Below, piece after piece: positions 1-11,703 of a DNA stretch of 64,000 nt (positions within the stretch are counted from its first letter, which is position 1; each line of letters opens with the position of its first letter). The stretch is from Polyodon spathula. Taxonomy: Eukaryota > Chordata > Actinopteri > Acipenseriformes > Polyodontidae. The notes under the pieces were generated by a model. The model was not told the origin of the DNA and ran no database searches. It was given only the letters and a program-made list of their open reading frames with translations. Position numbers and translations under genes: made by a program. Location: the NCBI RefSeq assembly GCF_017654505.1, contig NC_054548.1, forward strand, positions 21,629,447 through 21,693,446. The letters run 5' to 3'.

Positions 1-86
<86 letters not shown>
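1..86. repeat. (TA)n microsatellite
   Basis: Alternating TA from the window edge, with small interruptions near positions 53-55 and 87-90. The array runs off the left edge, so its full length is unknown. Confidence 0.95.
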
Positions 87-93
<7 letters not shown>

Positions 94-180
94 ACTCGTA
101 GGACATATTCCTTCGACACCGATCAATTGTCCCAGGACTAAAACGACTGACAAGTTAAAGTTACTATTTGTCATATACCG

Positions 181-183
<3 letters not shown>

Positions 184-246
<63 letters not shown>
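184..246. repeat. (TA)n microsatellite
   Basis: Pure TA dinucleotide run of about 63 bases, separated from the first array by about 95 bases of unique sequence. Confidence 0.95.
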
Positions 247-251
<5 letters not shown>

Positions 252-1292
252 CAGTTTGCAATGTCTTGTGGCTGTGCTAGCTAAAGTACACTGTATTTGC
301 AGACCATATTGGGACTCTCTTGTTTATTTAGCTAGTGTAATCTTATTTTGAACCACCACATGTGAAAGAGGCCAGTTCCATACTGTATGCTACTTTTTTG
401 TTTTTTGTGTATAAATTGTCACATTGGATTTCTGAGAGTGGTTAGATAATTGTGCTAATAAGCACATAATGCTTAATGCTGATGCATTTGGCCTACTATT
501 TAGATAGTTTGACATTTTATTTTTGATAAATGGAGTATATTTTACAATACAAATACCTAAATGATCTTTCGATTATTTTGCCTAATGTGCCCTTAAATAT
601 CTGACTAATCAATTCATGCAAGCTACAAATGTATTACTCGGGTTATTCAATACTTCTGAACTTATAAATCTGGACAATACCTTGGATTTGACCCTAGGGT
701 TTATTTTCATGATAAAAGCAGTGTAAGATCTTAATACTGCCACCGTTTCAAAAAATCTGGTGGTGTTTTCACTTCAATGGTGATTTGTGACCCCAATATT
801 AAAATCAACAGAATTACAACGGAGGTAACTGCTGTCTCAGTTGTAAGTATCTAGCAGCTCAGAAATTGGGGCATCCCTATCTGCATTTGGTGATCAGTCT
901 AAGTCAGTGGTCGGTCTGGAGGGAGTATATCACCTGACCACAGTTTGTGGAGGCAGCCTTTGAGCAGTTTCCCGATTTTGTTTACAAGCAACTTAAACAC
1001 CTCGAGGGACATGCGTAGTAGGTTCCACATTGCTAGCTAACAAATGGTTACTGTATTCCCAGAAACAACACAGTATTTAGAATGTCTGTATAACACAACT
1101 GATATCTGACTCTTACTGCGATTATTTGAAGCGACTCAAATCAGAATTGAAACCATAAATAAATGCACATTTAGTTTTTTTTTTTTTTTGCATCAAGAAA
1201 GAGTTTAGGCCATTTATAGAAATAAATAAAATAACAAAAACAAATACATTGGTTTTAGGGAACATGTTGTGTCAGTTCGGTACAGAACTCCC
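247..1292. other. Noncoding, no recognised feature
   Basis: AT-rich DNA with stops in all frames. I see no transposon end, tRNA-like box or convincing splice-flanked open frame. Confidence 0.5.
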
Positions 1293-1758
1293 TGTGACAG
1301 GCTGACGAGTGGATAGAGGCCCAGAGATAGACTGCAGTTCAAAAATAATACTTTTATTATCAAATAAACACAAAATAAAAGGGCACAAGAGCTAAAACAA
1401 AGGTATTTAAACACAAAAAAAAAAACACAAAGCAAAACTTACAAAATAAAGGTTTCCAAGCTGGGTGATGCCTTCACTGGACCAGAAAATACCAAAACAC
1501 AAAACAGCAAACCAAAAAAACAGCAACCACAACCATCAGCTTGCTTCCTCAGCTCCCTCCTCTCCCTAATGGGAAGCTGAGACCTCCTTTTTAATTGCAC
1601 GTGAAGTGTTGTGCAATCCTCATGCCTAAATACAAATATACATTTTAAAAACTTGTGTTACACAGACCTGTTTATATCCCATGTACCAATGACTATACAC
1701 CAACATTAACATACAACATATAACACAAAAAATACACAGCGGTGGGCACTTTGCCACA
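1293..1758 (-). mobile_element. Solo LTR (mosaic), minus orientation
   Basis: Read on the minus strand it begins TGTGGCAAAG and ends GCCTGTCACA, the TG...CA boundary of an LTR. A TATA-like GATATAAACAGG lies at about 1669-1680 and an AATAAAA polyadenylation signal at about 1352-1358, in the order U3-R-U5. Its 5' half (about 1600-1758) closely matches 6950-7105, while its 3' half (about 1293-1580) matches the 3' half of the LTR at 57408-57831. No internal retroviral or gypsy coding sequence adjoins it. The flanking 5-mers (CTCCC and GTGTC) do not match, so it may be a recombinant between different copies rather than a simple solo LTR. Confidence 0.75.
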
Positions 1759-2788
1759 GTGTCCCATCAAACAATTTCAAGAAGAATGGTAATTGCTGTA
1801 TTTAAAAAAAAATAACATCTGGCACATTTTTATGATGTTTTGCAGATGACAAAGATGCATGTTGAAACATATGAAACAAAATAGGTCGTCTTTTAGGGAA
1901 CAGGAAAACCAGCAGAAAGAACTTAGTTCCTCCACCTAACACAGAAGCAGGGTAATAGAGTCATATCTACCACTACATCTTTAATTTACCGTCATTATGT
2001 ACCAGACAATAGATTCTTGAATGTTCTGAAGCCATTTCCATAGATGTACTGCAGCTGAACCCCATTGCAGAAATGCCCTCCCATGAAGGCCTCATTTGTT
2101 TTATTGCAAGCCAAACATCTGCAAATATACAGCAAACCATTTTCTGCAGTCAAATTATTACTTCCTTTGTTCATTCCTTCCTCCCTTCCTTCTGTTAGTG
2201 TAGCTCATAACATTTTTTTTTTTTTAAATCCTGATAAATACAACTAAATAAAGTAAAATTTAGGAAAGTTCATTTAACTAATTCTGAAATGTTCAGTCTG
2301 TTTTGAAAACAACTATACAGCATTTATCAATTATATTCTTCATCTGTCAAATAAAAGTTGACGATTTGCAGTGATGTTGATGACAAACATGTTTGTATTT
2401 AAGTTGATATATGTATGGGATATGTACAATTTGATCTTTGGAAATCTTGACCAGGCAAGGACAAAGTCCCCAGTTAGACCCCCCACCCCCAGCAGTGAGA
2501 GAGCAGTTGATTAAACTTACTAATTTATTTATCTACAACAAATAGAAAGAATCCACCTGTTTATATACTCACAGCATTGTTCATTGACATCCATACCAAT
2601 GTTACTGTCTCAGAAAACAGTTTTACGGTACAGTAGTTTGTTTTAATTTATGTTACTCTGTCTCATCTGGGCAGGATTTGCATAGTTTTGAGATAACCCC
2701 TAAAGTGAAATAAACATTTGAAACAGAAAAACAGGGGATGTTGCAAGTTCTACAGTAGTAAATCCTAACTGATGATGTTTTTACGTTG
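1759..2788. other. Noncoding, no recognised feature
   Basis: AT-rich sequence with short homopolymer runs. No supported gene or transposon end. Confidence 0.5.
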
Positions 2789-2833
2789 TTTTTTTTTTTT
2801 GGGGGGGGGGGTGTTTTTTTTTTTTTTTTTTTT
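2789..2833. repeat. Homopolymer tract T-G-T
   Basis: A run of T, then about eleven G with one interruption, then about twenty T. It creates artificial lysine- and proline-rich open frames on the minus strand. Confidence 0.9.
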
Positions 2834-3059
2834 AATCTCAAAAGGGTTTTCCCATACAGCAGATGAAAAGAAGGAAACCACTTCCGAAGACTGATGAAAG
2901 GTATTTGAACTTGTGATTACCAATAATAGCAAGCGCAGCAGTCTGTCCTGTTCCTTTTTGTATTTGTTTGTAAACAATAAAAAGTCTATTTTTAAATTAA
3001 TCTGATGGGACATCTTGGAAAATGCTTTCAGCTTATGAATGTTTACAACTGTCTCAATT

Positions 3060-3280
3060 ATATAAAATTGTATTTATTTATTTATTTAATGAATTATTGA
3101 CATTTATATAGGACCTCAAGGTGCTTTACAACATTTTACAATATGATACAAAATTTAAAAGGCAAAGATAATTCCTATAAAACAGTTAAAAAGACAGTCT
3201 AAAACAATATATAGTCAGTGATAAAATTATGGTAAAAAAAAAGCCATTTTATAAAAATGGGTTTTCAATGCTGTTTTAAC
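3060..3280. repeat. Possible dispersed repeat fragment
   Basis: (TTTA)n is followed by TTTATATAGGACCTCAAGG and GTGCTTTACAA. A similar TTTGATATAGTGCCTTT occurs at 54169-54185. The phrase resembles a common fish dispersed-repeat end, but no tRNA-derived head is visible, so the class is not assigned. Confidence 0.3.
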
Positions 3281-3346
3281 ACTAGAACTACTGGAGCGGT
3301 CTTTTTGGCGCATCACGGTTTTTAAATGCATTTTTTAAATGCATTA

Positions 3347-3413
<67 letters not shown>

Positions 3414-3510
3414 CATCTCAAACCATCAGTAGACCCAGGGTTGCAAAAACTTTTGGATATATAATAGGTTATACCTAGAACTACCGCAGCTGCCATTTTT
3501 AAAAGTCATC
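3281..3510. mobile_element. piggyBac-like terminal fragments around (TA)n
   Basis: TTAA followed by CACTAGAACTACTGGAGC starts at 3281, and a second, direct CTAGAACTACCGCAGC lies at 3474-3490. Similar CACTAGA... ends occur at 30768 and 32652. The TTAA target and CTAGAA core resemble piggyBac-superfamily ends. A (TA)n array (about 3354-3412) separates the two. No transposase is present. Confidence 0.4.
3354..3412. repeat. (TA)n microsatellite
   Basis: Uninterrupted TA run of nearly 60 bases inside the piggyBac-like fragment. Confidence 0.95.
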
Positions 3511-4285
3511 TCTGAGCTGCTAAGACCACTCTGTTTTATAGCCCAGCATTTGCAATCATAAGTCCCCTTCCAACACCACCTCCAAGTCTCGCGTGAATGC
3601 TCATGTTGTAACAGGTTTCCCTCATGTGTAACAAGCAGGCTGCAAAAACTGTGTCACAGACAATATCCTGAAGGAAAACAAACAATAACATCAAAATGTC
3701 TGATTTACAAAGAAATTCTGGGAAAATACAAGTGAGGAAATCAGAATTAAAGGTAAGCACTATGCTTGGTATGTTAAAATAAACACGCTGTTTTGACTAT
3801 ATTTAACACAGGACAGTTTCGTAGCGTGCGACGCTGCAGTAGTTTTATATGCATTTTAATAGAACGTATAGCATTCCACAACATTGGGGCTTTACAAGAG
3901 AAGGCCCTCCCTCCCGCATCGTCTTTACTCACAATTAGAACAACCAACAGCCTCACATCATGTGATCTAAAATGATCAAATTGTAAGAAGCTAAGATAGG
4001 GGTAATATGCTATATTTTGAGATATTTTCAAAACCTGGTACCTAGAGACAGAGGAAATGTCTACTTTTATCATTTATCACATTTAATTTTTTTTTTTTTT
4101 TTATATATTTCAACAAAAAAATCATATTAAAACTTAATTGATTATATTCATAAAAGCCACCATGCTTTGAAAATAACTCCCTTGGTGAGTATTGATGCCC
4201 AAGGCACAGGAAGAATCCCCATGTTTTCATGTTCCTTTCTGGCAGTGTATGTTAGCACACTTCTTCATAGATATTGGAAACCCCC

Positions 4286-4316
<31 letters not shown>

Positions 4317-5594
4317 TTTTTATTTTAAACACACCATGGGTTGAGGTCAAAGCTCCATTATACCTACACATAAGTATATTATGCTGATATATTTCACTGT
4401 GGTCTAATTATAAATATATTATGTGGGCAAGTTGCCCACTTTGGAAAACCCGGCCCTTTATCTTTACAGCAAAATATTCCATTCTGAGACTTCAGCCTAG
4501 TATGAAGGTGAGTATTAACCAAGTCAATGTTTAATATTCAAAATCAACTCTTCTAGCCTTCTGAAAAGAAATGAGCAACAGTCTCTAGAAAAGTTTGTTT
4601 GGTAACACTTTATATTTACAAGGTTTGCATTCTGGATTTAGCAGGGTATCTTTTTTCAATATTTAAATCTCTGGCAATTAGTTAACTTAAATTAGTACAA
4701 ACCAATCAATGTTTTTCTCATTACTAAATCTAGCAACTTGATTATTATTGTTTCTAGCCCTTCTTTTCTACTTTTGGAGATATTTCTGTTCTTTGTTTGC
4801 ATTTTGAAATATGCAGATATCTCAAAGACAAAGCTGTAGATAAAAAGTTGCTGTTCCTTGATGTGGTTAAATCTTACTGCTGTCGAATTACGGAAGAGAC
4901 TGCAAGTTGAATGCCAAGCTCATTGCAAAGCCAATTTAAACAGCTTTATATTTAAAAACATACTTAAAATAAACAACAGAATTCTCATTGCTAAGAGAAA
5001 TGCAGTTACATGGTCATGAATGGCTATGACATCATCAGCCACTTACTTTCGCGGCCCAGATTAATATCTTTATTTCTATAGCTCTCAATACACTACCAGG
5101 GTGCTCAATAAGAATTGTCTTAACACACAATTGTATTACTGCTAATGTCACTTGTACTGTACTGTACATATGAACTGATGAAGATGTTTGCATGACATCT
5201 AAAATTGATAAAAAGAGAGAACCGGACATCGGAAGTAATGAAAAAGGAAAATATATGCATTAAAAAGACTTTGTATTTTTAAACGAAATATCAAGCAATT
5301 CCTTCATAAAAGGCCTTTTCGTTTATTGTTGTCGTCAAAATCATGTTCTGCTTACATCTGTAGACGATTGCACACAAATAATACAACAAACATGAAAGCA
5401 ATGCTAGTCAAAGACAGGAAGTGCCTATTTTGGCTAAAAGTAACGCCTCTGGTTTATATATTGGTTGATTTCCAAAGTCATCTACGCCTCCATTTAATTG
5501 CAAAATGCACCAGTTAAGCAAGGGCAATACTCTGGGATAGCCCCAATGTAACCTCTGTGGAAATATTCAAGCTGGTGATTAATATACACAAATA
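3511..5594. other. Noncoding; (GA)n and a lone MITE end
   Basis: Contains a (GA)n tract at about 4287-4316 and an isolated GGTAACACTTTATATTTAC at 4603-4621 that resembles one end of the MITE at 5595-5928. Open frames here are short and have no recognisable domains. Confidence 0.5.
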
Positions 5595-5928
5595 TTGGTA
5601 ACACTTTATGTTAAGGTGCTGCTTATTAATGTTTTATAAATGTTTTATAAATATATAATAAATTTTACCATGTTATAGATTGTTAATAAAACACTGTAGA
5701 TGGTTTATAACCATGCAATAGTGATAGATGGAATTACATTTTTATAAAAGGGACAGTTTTAGCCACCTATTGTACTTAGGGATGTTTAAACGTAATTCTG
5801 TCTATGGCTATTGCATGGTTATAAAACATCTATAATGCTTTATTAACACTCTATAACATAGTTCTTAAGTATCTATTATATATTTATAAAACATTAATAA
5901 GCAGCACCTTAACATAAAGTGTTACCAA
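5595..5928. mobile_element. Foldback MITE with long inverted repeats
   Basis: The left arm starts TTGGTAACACTTTATGTTAAG and the right arm ends with its reverse complement. Homology runs about 65 bases inward on each side, including GTGCTGCTTATTAATG and its inverse. The element is about 334 bp, noncoding and AT-rich, with further palindromy near the centre (ACCATGCAATAG and its inverse). The superfamily is not assigned. The flanks (AATA and TATA) give no clear target duplication. Confidence 0.75.
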
Positions 5929-6444
5929 TATATTACAAACACTTTTAATATTTTAAAATTTTTACATAAAAACAGTTTTGTCATAATTATAACTATTATG
6001 TATTATTATTATTATTATATATTATTTATTATATATAATAATAGTATTATAATTAATAATCACTAATTACACTATATCTATAATAATCAGTGATATTAAT
6101 GTGATAATAAATTTATAAAAGGGCCTGATTCCAGTAGTGTTTACTAAATTCCCTTTTTTACAAACACAATACACAAAAAAAAAAAGCAAAAATTACCATA
6201 ATTGGAATGTGGATTTGCAACATTACCATTCATTGTCTTGCAAGATTTAATGTATGTTTTAGTATCAACCATGTGTAATTGCAGGTGTAGGAGACTGTAA
6301 CATGAATTACTTAAATATCAATTTGTGAATTTACTGACATCATTAAACACATTATAACAAAAATGAAACACTCCACTTTGTAAAATATTGTAATTTGCAG
6401 CACAAATTTGTGGTGTAACCTTCCTCTACAGAATAATATAATGG
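5929..6444. other. AT-rich noncoding
   Basis: Dense ATT/ATA simple sequence at about 5998-6060, then unremarkable DNA up to the next LTR. Confidence 0.5.
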
Positions 6445-6729
6445 TGTGACCCTGGTGGCTTGTGGTTGACATCAGACCAGGAAATGATCGTGTCACAAAG
6501 ACGGCTGTAGTGAGTGACGTCAGACCGGAAACAGGAAATAAACACAAGAAACCAGGAAATAAACATGGAGTTTGGTGAAGCTGAACGAATAGTTTCTCTC
6601 AGCATTTAATAGTGCACAGACAGGCAGAAAATAAAAGGTTGCAAGACAAACAAAACACAGGACATGGCACTGGTAGCCAAAACAAACAAACAAACAAAAC
6701 GGACTATACAGACAAACACGGTGAGTTGA

Positions 6730-6773
<44 letters not shown>

Positions 6774-7105
6774 TCCGTCTCCAATCCCATTCTCCACTCA
6801 CCAAACACACAACCCCGAGTGAGTGAAAACATGCTGCTTTTATGCAGCTGTACATAGACTCGATTGCTAATCAATCATTCAATTGGAGTCGCGGTACTAC
6901 TGCACGTGAATTAATAAAGTGCAATTCCCCGTGCTCACATATTATTACTTTTTACTTGCATGTGAAGTGCTGTGCAATCCTTGTGCCTAAATACAAATAT
7001 ACATTTTAAACACCTGTTTATATCCCGTGTACCAATGACTAAACACCAACATTAACATACAACATATAACACAAAAACTACACAGGGTTTGGGCACTTTG
7101 CCACA
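6445..7105 (-). mobile_element. Solo LTR, minus orientation, 661 bp
   Basis: On the minus strand it starts TGTGGCAAAGTGCCC and ends CCACCAGGGTCACA. It is flanked by AATGG (6440-6444) and GATGG (7106-7110), a 5-bp target duplication with one mismatch. A TATA-like GATATAAACAGG lies near 7020-7031 on the minus strand. A (TTA)n array (about 6731-6771) lies inside. The U3 half is shared with the LTR at 1293-1758; the terminal GGTCTGACGTCAC is shared with the LTR at 7697-8327. No internal element remains. Confidence 0.78.
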
Positions 7106-7269
7106 GATGGATACACAACAGGGAGTACTGCGGACTATGAAGAGCTGATCCGTGCATTTATTATAAATAAAAGGTTAAAAAAGAAAACAAAAACACTTTT
7201 CAAAAGTGAACGGTACGGTGGCCAAAACAGACAAGCTTTGGTAGCAATTGTTTTCTATATATTCTCTTT

Positions 7270-7696
7270 ATCTCACGACTCACGTTTCTCGAGTCTGCCT
7301 CTGAACACGCTAACTCCGTTCAGTCAAAGCTGCAGGACCTGGCTGTATGAGCAAGGGTTCTTTTCCAGAGCCTTCACAATTCCCTTTTCAATGGATAGAA
7401 TTACCATGTTTTTACATTGTTCTTGTGCCATTGTGTTTCTTGTATAGCTCTTTAGCCTTTTGAGAGAGGAGAAGCTTCTTTACACACTGGCAGACATTGC
7501 TCCGATTGTTGCTATTAAATCCATCATCTTATACAGCTGGTGCATAGCTTTGTCAAGACCACTGCCCTTGAAGTACTGCAGCAAATCAGAATTGTTGCCT
7601 GTCACTTTGCAACTCAGTGTCTGAATAGAAAACTTGCGGATCTGTTTTCAAACGTTCCGCGTCAAAAAAAATCGGCCATATCCCTCAGTTAAGCAG
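7270..7696 (-). pseudogene. hAT transposase, C-terminal part (dimerisation domain), broken
   Basis: Minus-strand translation gives LYKMMDLIATIGAMSASV, a stop, then RSFSSLKRLKSYTRNTMAQE and later LSIEKGIVKALEKN. This is the hAT-family C-terminal dimerisation pattern: a variable segment, ERSFS.LKRIK.Y.R..M and then LSIEKE. Several stops and frame shifts show it is dead. The upstream (N-terminal) part continues beyond the solo LTR at 8333-8700. Shared spelling with ZMYM1-like hAT relatives suggests that subgroup, but this is inference from memory of the family pattern. Confidence 0.68.
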
Positions 7697-7754
7697 TGTG
7701 GCGGAGTGTCCCACCCCTTTGTTTTTTATTGTTTTGATTTATGTGTTAATCCGA

Positions 7755-7815
<61 letters not shown>

Positions 7816-8327
7816 TATTATTATTATTATTATTGTTTGGCCGGACGAGAGAGACGTTTTTATTGTTTTTATTTTAAAAAATCTTGTGAGGATGCATGAC
7901 TGATCAGCTACTGATTATTTAACTATATGACAGTCAGGCATCCTTATTGAATCTCGTTCAGACTATGGTTGACGGGTAATAAAGTAATTTAATTAATAGC
8001 TCATTAACCCCTTAGCCAGAATATAAAAGCCTGTAACTGTCTGCGCTCAAGTGAGAGTGTTAGAGGAGAGACGTGAGTTTAAGTAGAAGGACTAACAATT
8101 CCTAGCGTGCTGGTTTATACGCCAGTACAATACTTGTTTTGTTGCTGTTTATTAATTGTTGGCCAACGCGCCTTTTGTTTTGTGTATTTTTTTTTTTTTT
8201 TTTTTTGAAGTCTTTTGTTTTATTATTGAATAAAGTATTGAGCACCGCGGCGCCTCAGTTTCACCGCCATTTCATGTTTTGGTTTCTGTTCTGGTCTGAC
8301 GTCACCACTGCAAACAATCCTGGTCAT
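7697..8327 (+). mobile_element. Solo LTR inserted in the hAT pseudogene
   Basis: Starts TGTGGCGGAGTGTCCC and ends near CAATCCTGGTCA(T), with 5-mers AGCAG (7692-7696) and AGTAG (8328-8332) as a one-mismatch target duplication. A TATA box (GAATATAAAAGCC) is at about 8019-8031 and an AATAAA signal at about 8229. A (TTA)n array occupies about 7757-7834. Removing the LTR and one 5-mer rejoins the hAT reading frame on the minus strand, which supports the boundaries. No gag/pol remains. Confidence 0.75.
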
Positions 8328-8332
8328 AGTAG

Positions 8333-8700
8333 TTAAATGCTTAATCTGGGAACACATTCTTGATTGCTGCAAATTTCTCGCAATTCAATAGCTCAAGGAA
8401 TTGCAGCTTATCCCGGCTTCCATATCGATGACAAATCTGGAGTATTAAATTGTCCAAAATGGAAAAATGGTGTGCTGCTTACATCGGCGACTCTTTCTCC
8501 AGTGTGTGTGTGTGTGTGTGTGTGTGTTAGTTAGCTGGGTCTTCTGTCAGATTGGCTGCTTTTTCGTAGAATGCATTAAATGCTTCTTCAGTCCTTTTCT
8601 CCTCTGTAGAAAGAAGATTTTCTATTCTGTACTTTTCTTCCTAGTATTTTCTTCTGCATTTATTTTTATTTGAGGCTTAGGGTTAGCCTTGGATTTCATA
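8333..8700 (-). pseudogene. hAT transposase, upstream part, broken
   Basis: Minus-strand translation contains SILDNLILQICHRYGSRDK followed by LQFLELLNCEKFAAIKNVFP, matching the region of hAT transposases just before the dimerisation domain. Further upstream a frame reads EEAFNAFYEKAANLTEDPA, also hAT-like. A (GT)n tract (8501-8527) interrupts it. It continues into 7270-7696 once the solo LTR is removed. No terminal inverted repeats were located. Confidence 0.55.
8501..8527. repeat. (GT)n microsatellite
   Basis: About 13 GT units within the hAT relic. Confidence 0.95.
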
Positions 8701-9300
8701 CAAACGTTCTCACTATATTCTAATCTGAAGTACCAAACAGACTTTAACAACCGGTCTACCAGCCATTTAAAACGATGGCACTGGTACCACAGAACTCGTT
8801 ATAATTAATATACGAAAATGTAATTGTGTTTCATACCTTCACCCAGAATTAAATTTAATAATAATCACCACACATACGTAATTTTATTAAATTAAACTGC
8901 TTTAATATGGGCAAAGATGTCTATCAACTTTAAATATAGTCTCTCCGCTAACTTCAACAGCGCATGCGTAATAGAACATTGGGTAATGTAATAATTATAT
9001 TGAAATGAACAAGGCTGGAAGCATGTCCAGAAAGTTGCGATTCATCCAATGAAAAATTGTTTATTGCACATGTGATTTTTTGCAGTTTGTATTGAAGTCT
9101 ATTGCAGTTAGGGAAAACCAATAGAGCCAGTGCCTCAAGCTATCTGAATACTGTCAAAAACGTAGGTTTTTTGTGTGTGTCGCTCTCTGTATATTATGAA
9201 CATTTATAAAATTATTGTGTGTTTTAATTATATTTTACATATGGATAGAAGACAATTATAATAACAATGATATATTTATATAAAACAGAATTTTAATTTC
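8701..9300. other. Noncoding, no recognised feature
   Basis: AT-rich DNA without supported coding potential. Confidence 0.5.
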
Positions 9301-10260
9301 AGATTTTTGGGGGGAGCCACGACCTCCCTTGCTTCCCCTGCCTGCACAGAGGAGCCTGTCCTGATGTCCATGGTTTGATCAAAGGAAGATGAAGTGAGCC
9401 AGAAAGAGTCCAAGCCTAAAAGACCTAGAGTGGTTCTTGATAATCTCAGTTAAAGTAAAAAATCGAATCAAAAGTAAAGAAAAAATGGATGTAACAAGTA
9501 CACCTTTTTTCATTTTTTATTTTAAATAAAAAACTTAGGAGTGCACTTTTTATTTATTATTTTGTTCTAAATGTCACTTAATTATGTATTTGTGCACCTG
9601 TTAGATTTTATTTTGTGAATTGATTGGTCACGTATGGATTTATTGCACATTGAGTTTGTTAATTATAACTAAATAGCATCCTGTGCTTTTCAAATGAGCA
9701 CTGGAAATCTCGATGAATTGCACCTGCTCCTCGTGTTTTCCTGTTTCAGACACGAGTACCTCATAGAGATGATCTTGCAGTACATCACAAGGGAGCGCAA
9801 TCTGTACTTTTTCTGTGTGTTTGGAAGAAAAGCCAAAGTCAAAAAAATGGAGGAAATAAATTGTAGTCAGCGTGCATGCAAATTCATTTGTGCATGTCTA
9901 GTTTCTTTTTTTCACCATCTTTGAATCTTGTATGCCAAAGTGTCTACTTTCAATAGTTTTGCATTGAAATTTAATGATGTTAAAGTCAATTAAAGATCCT
10001 GTTTTCTGGAAGATGTGTGCATTTATCTATCAGAGGGGATATACCCAGAGGATACTTGCAGAAACCTACAATGAAGAATACAAAGATATGCAGACAAAGT
10101 AACTTTGGAAGCTAAGTTTTGAACACTTTGTGTGGAACCCACCAGAGAAGTCTGTGGAGATATGCAGGCAACTTTATGTTTCCGAGGAAAAAACAAACAT
10201 TTTCTCTGCAAAGTTTTATTGTACAAAATCTATTTTTTAAATAAAATATATATTTCTAAA
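9301..10260 (+). other. Weak exon-like or relic coding stretches
   Basis: A good 3' splice-like tract TTTTCCTGTTTCAG (9736-9749) precedes an open frame HEYLIEMILQYITRERNLYF. Around 9380-9450 a frame reads SKEDEVSQKESKPKRPRVV before a stop, and near 10020 a frame reads VCIYLSEGIYPEDTC. These look less random than their surroundings, but the protein is not recognised, each has stops close by, and no donor site convincingly pairs with the acceptor. They may be decayed retrogene or transposon pieces. Confidence 0.2.
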
Positions 10261-11365
10261 AAGCAGAGGCGTGGCCACGGGTGGACCTGTCTGTGCGCCT
10301 ATGTGAATGCCAAGTTTAAGTACATTTACAAAAAAAAAAAAATATCCAATCCTCATTATATCCAATTAAATAACTTGTGTGAGGAATTCTGCCTTCAAAT
10401 CAGAAGTTCCGTAGTCAAGTGAATCTTTTGCGCCCCCTTTTGCTTTGGAGGTGAAATTACAATGTATCACACCCACTTATAGCATTTCACAGTTATGGCG
10501 ATTACACTTATTAGGGGACCAGCGATAAGCTTGCCAATTGTAATACGATTCATCTTTGTAGAATTCGTAACCTTATCAATGGAATTTGATTTGAAAGCCT
10601 TGGTTAGTCCATTAAAGGTGACAGTATGGCTTGTGCATTATGCATAGGCTTTTGGGGCTCTGCGTTATCCAATCAAATTACTACATTGTTAAATTACTGT
10701 GGACAATCTTAAATAATATGCTGGTGGAAATAATGTTACAGCATTAATGTTTAAGTGCTAGTGTGACACTTAGTGGCAGACTTAAGTAATAACACCAGCA
10801 ATACATGAATAAATAACCATATGATGGTGGTTATGTCTATTTCCTTTTCTCACACGAGCGATCCATTTTTTTTAATGTTAAATCATTCAGGCTGCATGTG
10901 AGGTTGGAAGTATAGTAGGGTTTATGTAAAGAATGAAAGGGAAAAAAAAATGTAAGAACATATGAATGTTACTGTGCACACCAACTGGACTGTATATGAG
11001 ATTGTTTTTATACTATGAACTGTAACTTATATTCAACTGCTGTTAACTCAACAAAGAACAAGTAGATCATAGTGTGTGTAAAAGGCAACGAGTCCTCTGT
11101 CCTGTTGTCATGGAACGATTGTGGGAATATGGATAAGAACTTCCTGTTCTCTGGTGCACAGCTGTGGTTTAAGATAAAATGAAAACTGTCTGTTCTTTGG
11201 AACATTTCATAAAGTGTTATTTATCTAATCACATTGTGGAACATAAGAGGAACTGGGTGTGACTGTATAAGGAACTAGACTGTTATAAAACTTTGTGTTT
11301 AAGGGCATGGCCACAAAAGGTAGAGCAAATAATCTCTGATGTAGCGTAACTCAGTTGCTGTATAC
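10261..11365. other. Noncoding, no recognised feature
   Basis: Mixed AT-rich sequence with no transposon end or gene that I can support. Confidence 0.5.
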
Positions 11366-11703
11366 CAGGGCTTCTCAAACTCACTCCTGGAGACCCCCTG
11401 TGGCTGCTGGTTTTCATTCCAACTGAGCTCTCAATTACTTAACTAGACCGTTAATTGAACTGATAATTTGCTTAATTAGACCTTTTTACTTGTTTTCAGC
11501 TCTTGAACAGTTGCATATTTCGAGTTAGCTGTAACATTTGAGAAGTAACTTGAACTAAAACTGTTCGAGCTGAAAACAAGTAAAAAGGTCTAATTAAGTA
11601 AATTATTAGTTCAATTAAGGGTCTAGTTAAGTAACTGAGAGCTCAGTTGGAATGAAAACCAGCAGCCACAGGGGGTCCCCAGGAGCAAGTTTGAGAACCC
11701 CTG
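11366..11703. mobile_element. hAT-type MITE with 8-bp target duplication
   Basis: Begins CAGGGCTTCTCAAAC and ends with the inverse (GTTTGAGAACCCCTG). Inverted homology extends about 140 bases inward from each side, including AGCTGAAAACAAG and GGTCTAATTAAG. The flanks CTGTATAC (11358-11365) and CTGTATAT (11704-11711) form an 8-bp target duplication with one mismatch, typical of hAT elements. The 338-bp element is noncoding and must be mobilised in trans. It is AT-rich in the middle with GC-rich tips. Confidence 0.9.

Noticed and set aside
3536..4073. Open frames of 74 and 99 codons on the minus strand
   Set aside because: No recognisable motif, they overlap opposite-strand frames of similar length, and there is no splice or promoter context.
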